Below, one piece after another: positions 33,068-40,429 of a DNA stretch of 40,429 bases. Position numbers and translations under genes: made by a program. The notes beneath the pieces were generated by a model, which had not been told where the DNA came from, ran no database searches, and was given only the letters and a program-made list of their open reading frames with translations. Within the stretch, counting starts at the first letter, position 1; each line of letters begins with the position of its first letter. The stretch spans positions 1 through 40,429 of the forward strand of contig CAUJIH010000061.1 of NCBI GenBank assembly GCA_963205275.1. Direction: 5' to 3'. Source of the stretch: Verrucomicrobiota bacterium (GTDB taxonomy: Bacteria > Verrucomicrobiota > Verrucomicrobiia > Verrucomicrobiales > DEV007).

Positions 33068-36000
33068 TCACTCCTCACCCCCGCCGCTGACAGCGGCATC
33101 CTCTGCCTTCTTCGACTGATTTCCCTCCAAGTGGCGCAGATGCCTTCTCAGCACCTCTTCCTCGTCGGAACTCAGACTCGGAGCATCGCTGAAGCCATAC
33201 CGGTACGTGCTCTCCCCGTTCGGTCCATATTGAGAAAAGCCCTCGTAGTAGATGTTCGTCGATCCCGGACCGCGATACTGGTCCTCCTGCGAGCGAATCC
33301 ATTCCTCTAGCGCCCGATCATCCGCAAAGTAATCGCTCCAAGAGAAAGGCTTCTCAGGAGGTGTTACAGGGGGTATGACCGGTGGAATGACGGGAGGGGT
33401 CACTGGAGGTGTTACAGGAGGAATGACGGGAGGCTCTCCGCTGACCACTATCGTGTCGAAGTAGAAGGCATAGTTCCCCGCGACAATCGGAGCCGGACCA
33501 CTCCCCAGCGTATTGTCGTGCTCGCCAGGATGCAGGATTCCGCTATCTGTTACGATATAGTTTGCGTATTCGTCTGGACGCTGCTCATACCATGGATCGT
33601 CCACTCCTCCGTCATACACGACTCCGTTGATTTTCGCTCCAGCCGATAACTGATTGTTCTCACGGCGAGGTAGGTAGAAGCGCACTCCGTCCTTTCCAGA
33701 AAATGCAGCATTCGCATCCCCGATAAGTGAACCTGCCATCGGATCGTCCGGGGTATTTCGCGCCGGGGCGATCCAGGTCCCTCCACTACTCAAGCTCGCG
33801 GGAGACTGGTCGTTCGCATGGCCAATCAGGCCGCCTATCACACTGATGTTGCTCCCGGCTGTTACGGCGATGTCGCCACTGCGATCTCCTGTGCTCGCGT
33901 CCGCGACGGCTCCATACCGCATGTCATCGCCATGGCCGATTTTCACATAGACCTCATTGATCGAGGACTGCACGGCCAAGGTAATATCGCCTCCAGCACG
34001 GATATCGAGCTCTCCCAACATGTCGGCATTGTTTTTGTAACCACCGTGTCCGATCTGGGTGGAGGAGACCGCAGCAGTGCCGCCTGTCATTACGATATCG
34101 TCAGCAATGTCGATCTGCACATGGCCAGAGATCGTGTGACTGTCGGCTACCGATCCTCCGTGTCCGACTTGGGCGTAGGTCTGGAGCGATGAGCCACCCG
34201 TCATCGTGAGACCGCCGTCCGACGTGAGGACGATGTCACCCGCCATATCGGGCACCATCATCCCGAGATTACGATGCCCGATCTGCGCGTAGGTATTGAG
34301 GAAGCTGCCGCCTGCCACTGTCACTCCGCCCTCGAGTGCGCTCACCACAATGTCTCCCGTGGGGCTGACTCCGGGTCTCGGCTGGAAGCCGATCTGAGCG
34401 AAGGCATTCGTATTGATTGTACTCCCGATCACGTTCACGGCATGGCCGAGGACTGTCGTCGTGCCTTTCGCCGATCCGGCAGCGGCTCCCTTCATTTGAT
34501 TGCCATCCCCGACGAAGACAGAACCGCCATTTTGTCCCCACACAGCGGAAGAAGCATCTAGGGCATATTTTTGGATCAGAGGTTCCCCGAGAGGTACGAT
34601 TTCCCGCTCCCAACCGCTCGTTCCATCCCAGCCACCTAGGAGAACAATACCGGAAGCTCCGCCGCTCAATACCAGCGTACGGAGGATGACATTCTCCGAG
34701 GCGAACAGATCGATGTGGTGATTACTCACTACGTCCGCCGTGCTGCCAGTGACTAACAAATCGCCATTCCGCACACCGATCTCGACACTGCCGGTGCGCA
34801 GCATATTTCCAATCATCCCCCCCACACCCTGGACAGAGTTTTCGGCATCAATCGTTCCGCTCACCAGCATGAACCGAGAATCGCCGCTAACTCCGCTATT
34901 GCCGCGATGGGTCAGGTAAGCATAGGCTCCCTCGTCCGAAAGATAGGTGTTTCCTTCGACCTGAATCAGTACGTCACCCTCACGAATTCCGGCGGTAGGA
35001 ACCCCAGCAGTCGTCGTCCCTCCATGCCCCACCAGAGCGTAATTGCTGATGTCCGAGCCGCCAAGGATATCGAGGTCTCCACCGCTCACGATGTGTAGAG
35101 CGCCACTTGTGTTGCCCACTTCATCTACTCCCCCATGACCGATTTGGACGAAGTTTTGTGTGCTACCTCCCCCGCTCTGAAGCTGAATATTCCCTCCAGT
35201 CTGGATCCAAAGATCGCCGATCTTAGCGGCTCCCCCTGAATGACCTCCATGCCCTACGCGAGCAAAAGTCCGCGTCAGACTCCCTCCACCTAGGATGCTG
35301 AGATCACCGCTCGCATTGATCCGAATATCGCCCTGATATAGTCCCTGTCCTCGCTCACCACCGTGCCCGATTTGGGAAAAGTTATCCGTTCCGGCACCTC
35401 CTTCGATGAGGATATTTCTGACATGGTCGATCAAGATGTCTCCTTCGGCAGAAATATCGCCCCCGACATTGACGTCCGAGCGTGATCCCCCGTGACCTAT
35501 CATGGCATAAGTGTTAGGATCTTTCGATCCGGCTTTCATCGTGATGTCTCCGTTACCCGTTCCAGCGGCCTCGTTGATTCGAATATCAGAGTTCGTCACT
35601 GTCAGGTAGCGAGACTCAAATCCGCCGTGCCCTATCTGGGTATAGGTATTACTTCCGACACCCGCCAGAAGATCGATTCCATTGATGGAATTCACCAGAA
35701 TATCGGCATCTGCCACGGTAGCTCCTTGAGCCAGTGCCGTTCCGCCATGCCCGATCTGCGCACTGGCATCCACTCCAGCGGCACCGTTCAAATGCACATT
35801 GTCTCCTGACACTGTGATTGCCCCGCTCATCGCCCCCTGAGTGCCCGAGCCACCATGTCCGACTTTTGCATAGCTCATTGCCATTGTTCCTCCAGTCAAG
35901 GAAACAGCGCCATCGGCACTCAACTCAATCGCTCCAGATCGAGTTCCTACCGACTTTGCCCCTCCGTGACCGATTTGCGCGTAGTTGCTGGTGCCGACCG

Positions 36001-39000
36001 TATCTCCACCATTCAGCGTGACAGATCCATCGACCGTAATCGTAATCTTGTCCTCTGCTGATAGACGAGTGGACTCTCCCCCGTGACCGATCTGGGCATA
36101 GGTATCGGTATTCTTCCCCCCCTGCATGAGCAGATCGCCCGAGAGCTGCACGTCGATCTCTCCAGAGGCTAAAGCCGCGTTCCCGCCTGACGTTCCGCCT
36201 TCGCCACCATGACCGATCTGGGCATAGGCATCGATAGTCGTTCCACCGGTCATGGTCAGATTCTGCACATCGGTGATCGAAATCGCTCCCGACTTGTTGA
36301 CAAAATTTGGATTGGCATCTGATCTGGCACCGCCATGACCGATCTGGGCATAAGCGTTGGAACCCGCACCTAGGAGTTCTATATTTCCAGATCCACCTCC
36401 CTTGATCTGAATTGCGGAATTCACGACGACCAGATTAATACTGTTTGGCGATCCATGACCGATCTGAGCACCAGCAAAAGTTCCGCCGCCGCCAGTCAGT
36501 TTCATCTGTCCGGTAAAGGACAGATCAATCAGCGAATTCGAGATAGTCCCGTCATAGAACCACCCCCCGTGTCCTATCATGGCATGAGCACTCTCTCCGC
36601 CACCCTGAACGGTAATATTCTTCGCCTGTGTGACTTGGATCGAGCCTTGGATGTCACCATCGAAACTGCCGTTATTGTCGTCGAATCCGCCGTGACCAAT
36701 TTGAGCATTGGTATTCGATCCACCACTGCCGCCCTGGACAAGAAGGTGATCGACTCGCCCGATAATGATCTCGCCAGTTTTCGTCCCATTGTTCGCTCGC
36801 CCTCCGTGTCCCACCTGTGCGTAGGAACCGTTTCCGCCCGTGGTGGCCTTTACCGTAATGTCGCCACCGCCTACTTCTCGATTCCCGACGGGAAGAGAAG
36901 GATCGTAGTTCAAGTAAATCCCTCCGGTGACATCACCCGCACCGGTGGCATTGTATCCTCCATTTCCGATTTGGGCAGCGAGTCCGACCACATTTGTGCT
37001 GCCTGCGTCAAGTGAAATCCCCCCATCACCGATCACGATGATTTGGTCGGTGGCCAACCCGTGATTCCCGTTCGCCTGACTCCCTCCCAGTCCGATCATC
37101 GCAAAACTGTCCGTCGCACTTCCCCCGAGAAGAGAAATCTTGCCTCCAGATCGAACGATGATACTGCCGCTCGTATTTCCAGTGCTCTGGAATCCCCCGT
37201 GCCCAACTTGTGCAGAGGCACCGGTGGAGCTTCCACCCTTGAGACTGATAGCCCCTCCGGCTTCCAATGTGATCGTCCCGCTGCGCGTCCCACTCAGACT
37301 TCCCGATGTCGCTCCACGTCCCATGACGCCTCCGTGACCTATCATCGCAATAGCGTAATTACCAGCAGTCCCCCCTCGTACCGCAACTTCACCACTCGTC
37401 TTGACCGTGATGCTCCCGCTGTGCGTTCCCGGAGAGCGCTCGCCTCCGTGGCCAATCTGGGCAACTCCATCTGTATTGTTTCCTCCCACCACACGAACAT
37501 TGGCTGCCCTAGCAATGTCGATGTTTCCACTGACGCTATCATTTCCTGTTCCTATGGTCACGTCTGTTCGACTTCCCCCGTGCCCTATCATGGCATAGCT
37601 GTTGACTCCTCCTCCACTCACCACCACGTCACCCGTACCTGTGCCAGTCGCCTGGTTAATCAGAATATTGGAATCGATTACCTGAAGGTTATGTGCATTG
37701 TGCCCTCCATGCCCAATCTGTGCCCCGGCACTGTCGGCGGCACTGAGTCCCCCTTGCAGTGTGATGCCTCCGAACATGTCCAACGAAATTGACGAGGTCG
37801 TTACCGTTCCCGTCGCTGTATGCCCTCCGTGCCCGATCATCGCATGGGTATTGGTCCCTCCACCGTTGATCGCGGCATTTCCCGATCCAGAGAGTGTAAT
37901 CGACGCATTCGTAATATTGCCGAAGTTTGCATTGGCCCCTCCATGACCGATCTGAGCGTATCCGTAGTTCACCGCATTGCCTCCGTTCAGATTCAGGTTC
38001 TTGAACCCTATGATGGAGATCGCTCCATTGCGTGTCCCGCTGGTGCTGCGCCCCCCGTGACCGATCTGTGCATAGGCACTGGTGCCAATCGAACCATTCA
38101 GAATCACATCACCCGGTTGGCAGAAGGAAATCGTGATCGTCGCGGTAGAAGTCGTGTTCCCGTTAGTCGAACCCAAGCCACCGTGACCAATCTGTGTATA
38201 AGCATTGTTTTGATTGCCAGAGTTCATCGTTAAGCCGCCTGCTCTCAGCCGCACATCAATCGCCCCCGTCATATCGCCGCTGCCATCGCCATAGAAACCG
38301 AGATGAGTGTCAGAGTTAGCCGCTGCCGTGCTCGCGTTCATCGTCAAACCGTACCCTGCAATCAAGGTCGTGCCTTGGCGACTGCCCACCCGTACGGCTT
38401 GGGTCTGAGCTGCGCTGCCTATTGTCACCGTTTTGTTTCCGTTGCCAAAGTCTCCACAAGCAGCCAGAGCATTGCTACCCAGCAGGAGTATCTGAGGATT
38501 GCAATAATCCGTGCCGCTCGATCCGTAGGCGACTCCCCAGTTGCCCGAGCTACCGGCTCCGCTTCCTCCATTCCAGCCGGAGACGAGAACGACATTACCA
38601 GTCGAATTGTTCTGATAACCCCGGTTGATCGTGATATTTCCTCCGGTTAGAATTACTAAATCATCGCCTGCTCCCGCATTAACCTGAGTCCCTGCATCGA
38701 TGGTGATGTCGATGGCATTTTTCAGCGTGAGTCGGATGGGTGCACTTCCGAAATTTGCATTCACCATCGTGTTGACTCCGGCGGCACTACCCAGTTGGGC
38801 ATCCGTCGCTGTCACCGTCCCATTGGCCACGATCTGATAGCCCACCGAATCGGCTCCTGCCGTATAGCTCACAGGGACACTGGCACCGACGACATGAGCG
38901 ATTCTCGCATTGGTTCCTGTTGCCGTGATATTCCCATCAGCGAATACGTTCAGCCCTCCTGAGATCGTTCCGGAGGAGACCCCAGGACTCCCATGTCCGA

Positions 39001-40429
39001 TAATGGCGGCATTATACGCATCGCTCGACAGTGCATTCAGGGCGATGTCTCCCCCTCGCTCTGCCACTACAGTCACATTGCCGGAGACCGTGTCCGCCTT
39101 CACTCCCGTTCCTCCATGCCCAATCTGAGCAAAACGGGATACAATCGTTCCACTTACCGAGGTTAGGGTAACCCCACCTTGCGTCGTCAGGCCTGTTACT
39201 ACGCTGATGTTTCCACTGCGAATGGAATGGTGATTTCGCCCCCCATGCCCGATCATTGCATAGCCCCCTTGAACGTCAGTCGTCTCCAGCGCTGCTTTTC
39301 CTCCCACTTGGACGCAGATATCACCGTTCAGAGTGTTCGGAGCCGATGGAGTCAAATCAAAAACCCCGCCATGACCGATCTGGGCATAGGCGTTGCTTCC
39401 ATTACCACCCTTGAGGTTGAGGGTGGTTCCGGCGGCAACCTTGACTGCTCCGTCATGGGCTGCAATGACTCCATTACCCCCATGCCCGATCTGGGCAGAC
39501 GCCCATTGTGCTGCCCCTCCGCTTACCTTGATCGCACCAGCAGCGGTCAGTTGAATGACACCGCTTCTCATACCGGCGGCAGTATTCACAGCGGCACCGC
39601 GGGCAAGTGTTCCCCCGTGGCCTATCATCGCAATAGCGTAATTACCCCCTGTCCCCCCTCGTACCTCAACTTCACCACTCGTCTTGACCGTTATGCTCCC
39701 GCTGTGGGTCCCAGGTGAGCGCTCGCCACCGTGACCAATTTGGGCAACTCCATCTGTATTGTTTCCTCCCACCACACGAATATTGGCTGCCCTAGCAATG
39801 TCGATGTTTCCACTGGAGCTATCATTTCCTGTTCCTATGGTCACGTCTGCCCGACTTCCCCCGTGCCCTATCATGGCATAGCTGTTGGTCGCCCCGCCAT
39901 TCACCAATACGTCACCCGTACCTGTGCCAGTCGCCTGGTTAATCAGAATATTGGAATCGATTACCTGAAGGTTATGTGCATTGTGCCCTCCATGCCCAAT
40001 CTGTGCCCCGGCACTGTCCGTGGCACTGAGTCCCCCTTGCAGTGTGATGCCTCCGACCATATCCAACGAAATTGACGAGGTCGTTACCGTTCCTGTTGCG
40101 GTATGGCCTCCGTGCCCGATCATCGCATGGGTATTGGTCCCTCCGCCGTTGATCGCGGCATTTCCCGTGCCGGAGAGCGTAATCGACGCATTCGTAATAT
40201 TGCCGAAGTTTGCATTGGCCCCTCCATGACCGATCTGAGCGTATCCGTAGTTCACCGCATTGCCTCCGTTCAGATTCAGATTCTTGTACCCTGTGATGGA
40301 GATCGCTCCATTGCGTGTCCCGCTGGTGCTGCGCCCCCCATGTCCGATCTGTGCATAGGCACTGGTGCCAGTCGAACCATTCAGAATCACATCACCCGGT
40401 TGGCAGAAGGAAATCGTGATCGTAGCGGA
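33068..40429 (-). CDS. Giant repetitive surface-type protein with about forty QIGHGG repeats, 5' end beyond right edge
   Basis: The frame is open across 7362 bp to the right edge, so at least 2453 residues are present and the N-terminus (export signal, secretion domain) is missing. Most of it is a tandem array whose unit, about 30-55 residues, has alternating hydrophobic strands (of the type SGAITVxxGGxIxLxGG) and ends with [AFYS]A[QM]IGHGG. Strand-and-turn repeats of this type predict a right-handed parallel beta-helix like filamentous haemagglutinins, with one His of each GHGG stacked along the helix. Two interruption modules without GHGG lie at about 38260-38660 and 34370-34720. After the array come a Pro-rich linker (PPVIPPVTPPV type, about 33350-33435) and a roughly 90-residue acidic and aromatic C-terminal domain (FSWSDYFADDRALEEWIRSQ). 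No autotransporter barrel is seen, so two-partner secretion or another route is likely. Adhesin or scaffold is the best guess. It abuts rlmN without a gap. Confidence 0.85.
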   Translation of the reverse strand, partial: SATITISFCQPGDVILNGSTGTSAYAQIGHGGRSTSGTRNGAISITGYKNLNLNGGNAVNYGYAQIGHGGANANFGNITNASITLSGTGNAAINGGGTNTHAMIGHGGHTATGTVTTSSISLDMVGGITLQGGLSATDSAGAQIGHGGHNAHNLQVIDSNILINQATGTGTGDVLVNGGATNSYAMIGHGGSRADVTIGTGNDSSSGNIDIARAANIRVVGGNNTDGVAQIGHGGERSPGTHSGSITVKTSGEVEVRGGTGGNYAIAMIGHGGTLARGAAVNTAAGMRSGVIQLTAAGAIKVSGGAAQWASAQIGHGGNGVIAAHDGAVKVAAGTTLNLKGGNGSNAYAQIGHGGVFDLTPSAPNTLNGDICVQVGGKAALETTDVQGGYAMIGHGGRNHHSIRSGNISVVTGLTTQGGVTLTSVSGTIVSRFAQIGHGGTGVKADTVSGNVTVVAERGGDIALNALSSDAYNAAIIGHGSPGVSSGTISGGLNVFADGNITATGTNARIAHVVGASVPVSYTAGADSVGYQIVANGTVTATDAQLGSAAGVNTMVNANFGSAPIRLTLKNAIDITIDAGTQVNAGAGDDLVILTGGNITINRGYQNNSTGNVVLVSGWNGGSGAGSSGNWGVAYGSSGTDYCNPQILLLGSNALAACGDFGNGNKTVTIGSAAQTQAVRVGSRQGTTLIAGYGLTMNASTAAANSDTHLGFYGDGSGDMTGAIDVRLRAGGLTMNSGNQNNAYTQIGHGGLGSTNGNTTSTATITISFCQPGDVILNGSIGTSAYAQIGHGGRSTSGTRNGAISIIGFKNLNLNGGNAVNYGYAQIGHGGANANFGNITNASITLSGSGNAAINGGGTNTHAMIGHGGHTATGTVTTSSISLDMFGGITLQGGLSAADSAGAQIGHGGHNAHNLQVIDSNILINQATGTGTGDVVVSGGGVNSYAMIGHGGSRTDVTIGTGNDSVSGNIDIARAANVRVVGGNNTDGVAQIGHGGERSPGTHSGSITVKTSGEVAVRGGTAGNYAIAMIGHGGVMGRGATSGSLSGTRSGTITLEAGGAISLKGGSSTGASAQVGHGGFQSTGNTSGSIIVRSGGKISLLGGSATDSFAMIGLGGSQANGNHGLATDQIIVIGDGGISLDAGSTNVVGLAAQIGNGGYNATGAGDVTGGIYLNYDPSLPVGNREVGGGDITVKATTGGNGSYAQVGHGGRANNGTKTGEIIIGRVDHLLVQGGSGGSNTNAQIGHGGFDDNNGSFDGDIQGSIQVTQAKNITVQGGGESAHAMIGHGGWFYDGTISNSLIDLSFTGQMKLTGGGGTFAGAQIGHGSPNSINLVVVNSAIQIKGGGSGNIELLGAGSNAYAQIGHGGARSDANPNFVNKSGAISITDVQNLTMTGGTTIDAYAQIGHGGEGGTSGGNAALASGEIDVQLSGDLLMQGGKNTDTYAQIGHGGESTRLSAEDKITITVDGSVTLNGGDTVGTSNYAQIGHGGAKSVGTRSGAIELSADGAVSLTGGTMAMSYAKVGHGGSGTQGAMSGAITVSGDNVHLNGAAGVDASAQIGHGGTALAQGATVADADILVNSINGIDLLAGVGSNTYTQIGHGGFESRYLTVTNSDIRINEAAGTGNGDITMKAGSKDPNTYAMIGHGGSRSDVNVGGDISAEGDILIDHVRNILIEGGAGTDNFSQIGHGGERGQGLYQGDIRINASGDLSILGGGSLTRTFARVGHGGHSGGAAKIGDLWIQTGGNIQLQSGGGSTQNFVQIGHGGVDEVGNTSGALHIVSGGDLDILGGSDISNYALVGHGGTTTAGVPTAGIREGDVLIQVEGNTYLSDEGAYAYLTHRGNSGVSGDSRFMLVSGTIDAENSVQGVGGMIGNMLRTGSVEIGVRNGDLLVTGSTADVVSNHHIDLFASENVILRTLVLSGGASGIVLLGGWDGTSGWEREIVPLGEPLIQKYALDASSAVWGQNGGSVFVGDGNQMKGAAAGSAKGTTTVLGHAVNVIGSTINTNAFAQIGFQPRPGVSPTGDIVVSALEGGVTVAGGSFLNTYAQIGHRNLGMMVPDMAGDIVLTSDGGLTMTGGSSLQTYAQVGHGGSVADSHTISGHVQIDIADDIVMTGGTAAVSSTQIGHGGYKNNADMLGELDIRAGGDITLAVQSSINEVYVKIGHGDDMRYGAVADASTGDRSGDIAVTAGSNISVIGGLIGHANDQSPASLSSGGTWIAPARNTPDDPMAGSLIGDANAAFSGKDGVRFYLPRRENNQLSAGAKINGVVYDGGVDDPWYEQRPDEYANYIVTDSGILHPGEHDNTLGSGPAPIVAGNYAFYFDTIVVSGEPPVIPPVTPPVTPPVIPPVIPPVTPPEKPFSWSDYFADDRALEEWIRSQEDQYRGPGSTNIYYEGFSQYGPNGESTYRYGFSDAPSLSSDEEEVLRRHLRHLEGNQSKKAEDAAVSGGGEE
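33350..33435 (-). repeat. Pro-rich linker repeat in the giant protein
   Basis: Degenerate 12- to 15-bp units encode PPVI, PPVT and related Pro-Val-Ile/Thr blocks, about six in a row. They separate the GHGG array from the acidic C-terminal domain and would form an extended spacer. Strictly it is a coding low-complexity region, not a mobile or noncoding repeat. Confidence 0.8.
37335..38147. repeat. Internal segmental duplication, copy 1
   Basis: This stretch is nearly identical, with scattered substitutions, to 39618-40429. Matching points (GCAACTCCAT at 37461 and 39744; GAATCACATC at 38101 and 40384) give a constant offset of 2283 bp, a multiple of three, so both copies are read in the same frame and encode the same seven GHGG units. 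Homology ends on the low side inside the GRGA region near 37320, where repeats begin to diverge. Confidence 0.9.
39618..40429. repeat. Internal segmental duplication, copy 2 (continues beyond window)
   Basis: This is the second copy of the 37335-38147 block. It still matches at the right edge, where both copies read the FCQPGD segment, so the repeat is at least 812 bp and its full length is not visible here. The high identity compared with the diverged neighbouring units marks a recent duplication or gene conversion inside the array. Confidence 0.9.

Noticed and set aside
37043..40229. Several plus-strand frames of 80-250 codons inside the giant gene, including near-duplicate pairs
   Set aside because: They duplicate only because the underlying repeats duplicate. 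They are antisense to the continuous minus-strand frame and lack start signals.
33068..40390. Treating a GTG near 40390 as the true start of the giant gene
   Set aside because: The frame stays open to the right edge, and the codons upstream (ATITISFCQPGD) match the internal second copy of the same repeat, so the start lies outside the window.

Overview
The window looks like a chromosomal segment of a Gram-negative bacterium of the PVC superphylum, most likely Verrucomicrobiota. This rests on gene families rather than on any marker gene: a PVC-type secreted dehydrogenase fused to cytochrome c, a DUF4091/GH123-type remnant, a ceramidase-like secreted hydrolase, a Gfo/Idh/MocA oxidoreductase, several SGNH hydrolases, many signal peptides, and few recognisable Shine-Dalgarno sequences. 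I saw no rRNA, tRNA, CRISPR array, phage or plasmid genes. Neither the species nor the full context beyond either edge can be read from here.

Layout. Positions 1-8090 hold a run of six minus-strand genes: a secreted protein cut by the left edge with a 48-bp Pro/Ala repeat array, a Gfo/Idh/MocA oxidoreductase, a ceramidase-like hydrolase, a DUF4126 membrane protein, an SGNH hydrolase and an O-antigen-ligase-like protein with a TPR tail. A 296-bp AT-rich divergent promoter region (8091-8386) separates these from a plus-strand set at 8387-15563: PVC dehydrogenase/cytochrome c, a second SGNH protein, and a fused glycoside hydrolase/GT2 glycosyltransferase. Positions 15571-16214 are a scar, with a decayed DUF4091/GH123-type gene end abutting the 3' end of an ISAs1-type transposase. 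Two unrecognised genes follow (16247-17412), then an M42-like metallopeptidase (minus strand) and a DUF488-like protein (plus strand).

Positions 19265-23616 hold a minus-strand block of a secreted beta-propeller protein, a small heat-shock protein (Hsp20) and Lon protease. On the plus strand, 23821-33067 holds a membrane-anchored coiled coil, a small secreted protein, a large secreted TIM-barrel glycosidase-like protein, an ExbB/ExbD/TonB-like energy-transduction set with a tiny membrane zinc-ribbon protein, a YtcJ-type amidohydrolase, and rlmN.

The last 7.4 kb (33068-40429, minus strand) is one open frame entering from the right edge. It encodes a giant secreted or surface-type protein built from about forty copies of a unit ending in AQIGHGG or AMIGHGG. 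It carries an internal segmental duplication at 2283-bp spacing, two related Trp-containing interruption modules, a Pro-rich linker and an acidic C-terminal domain. This is the most unusual object in the window.

Together the genes suggest a cell investing in envelope polysaccharide synthesis, secreted carbohydrate and lipid hydrolysis, TonB-type uptake and very large surface proteins. That overall reading is inference.
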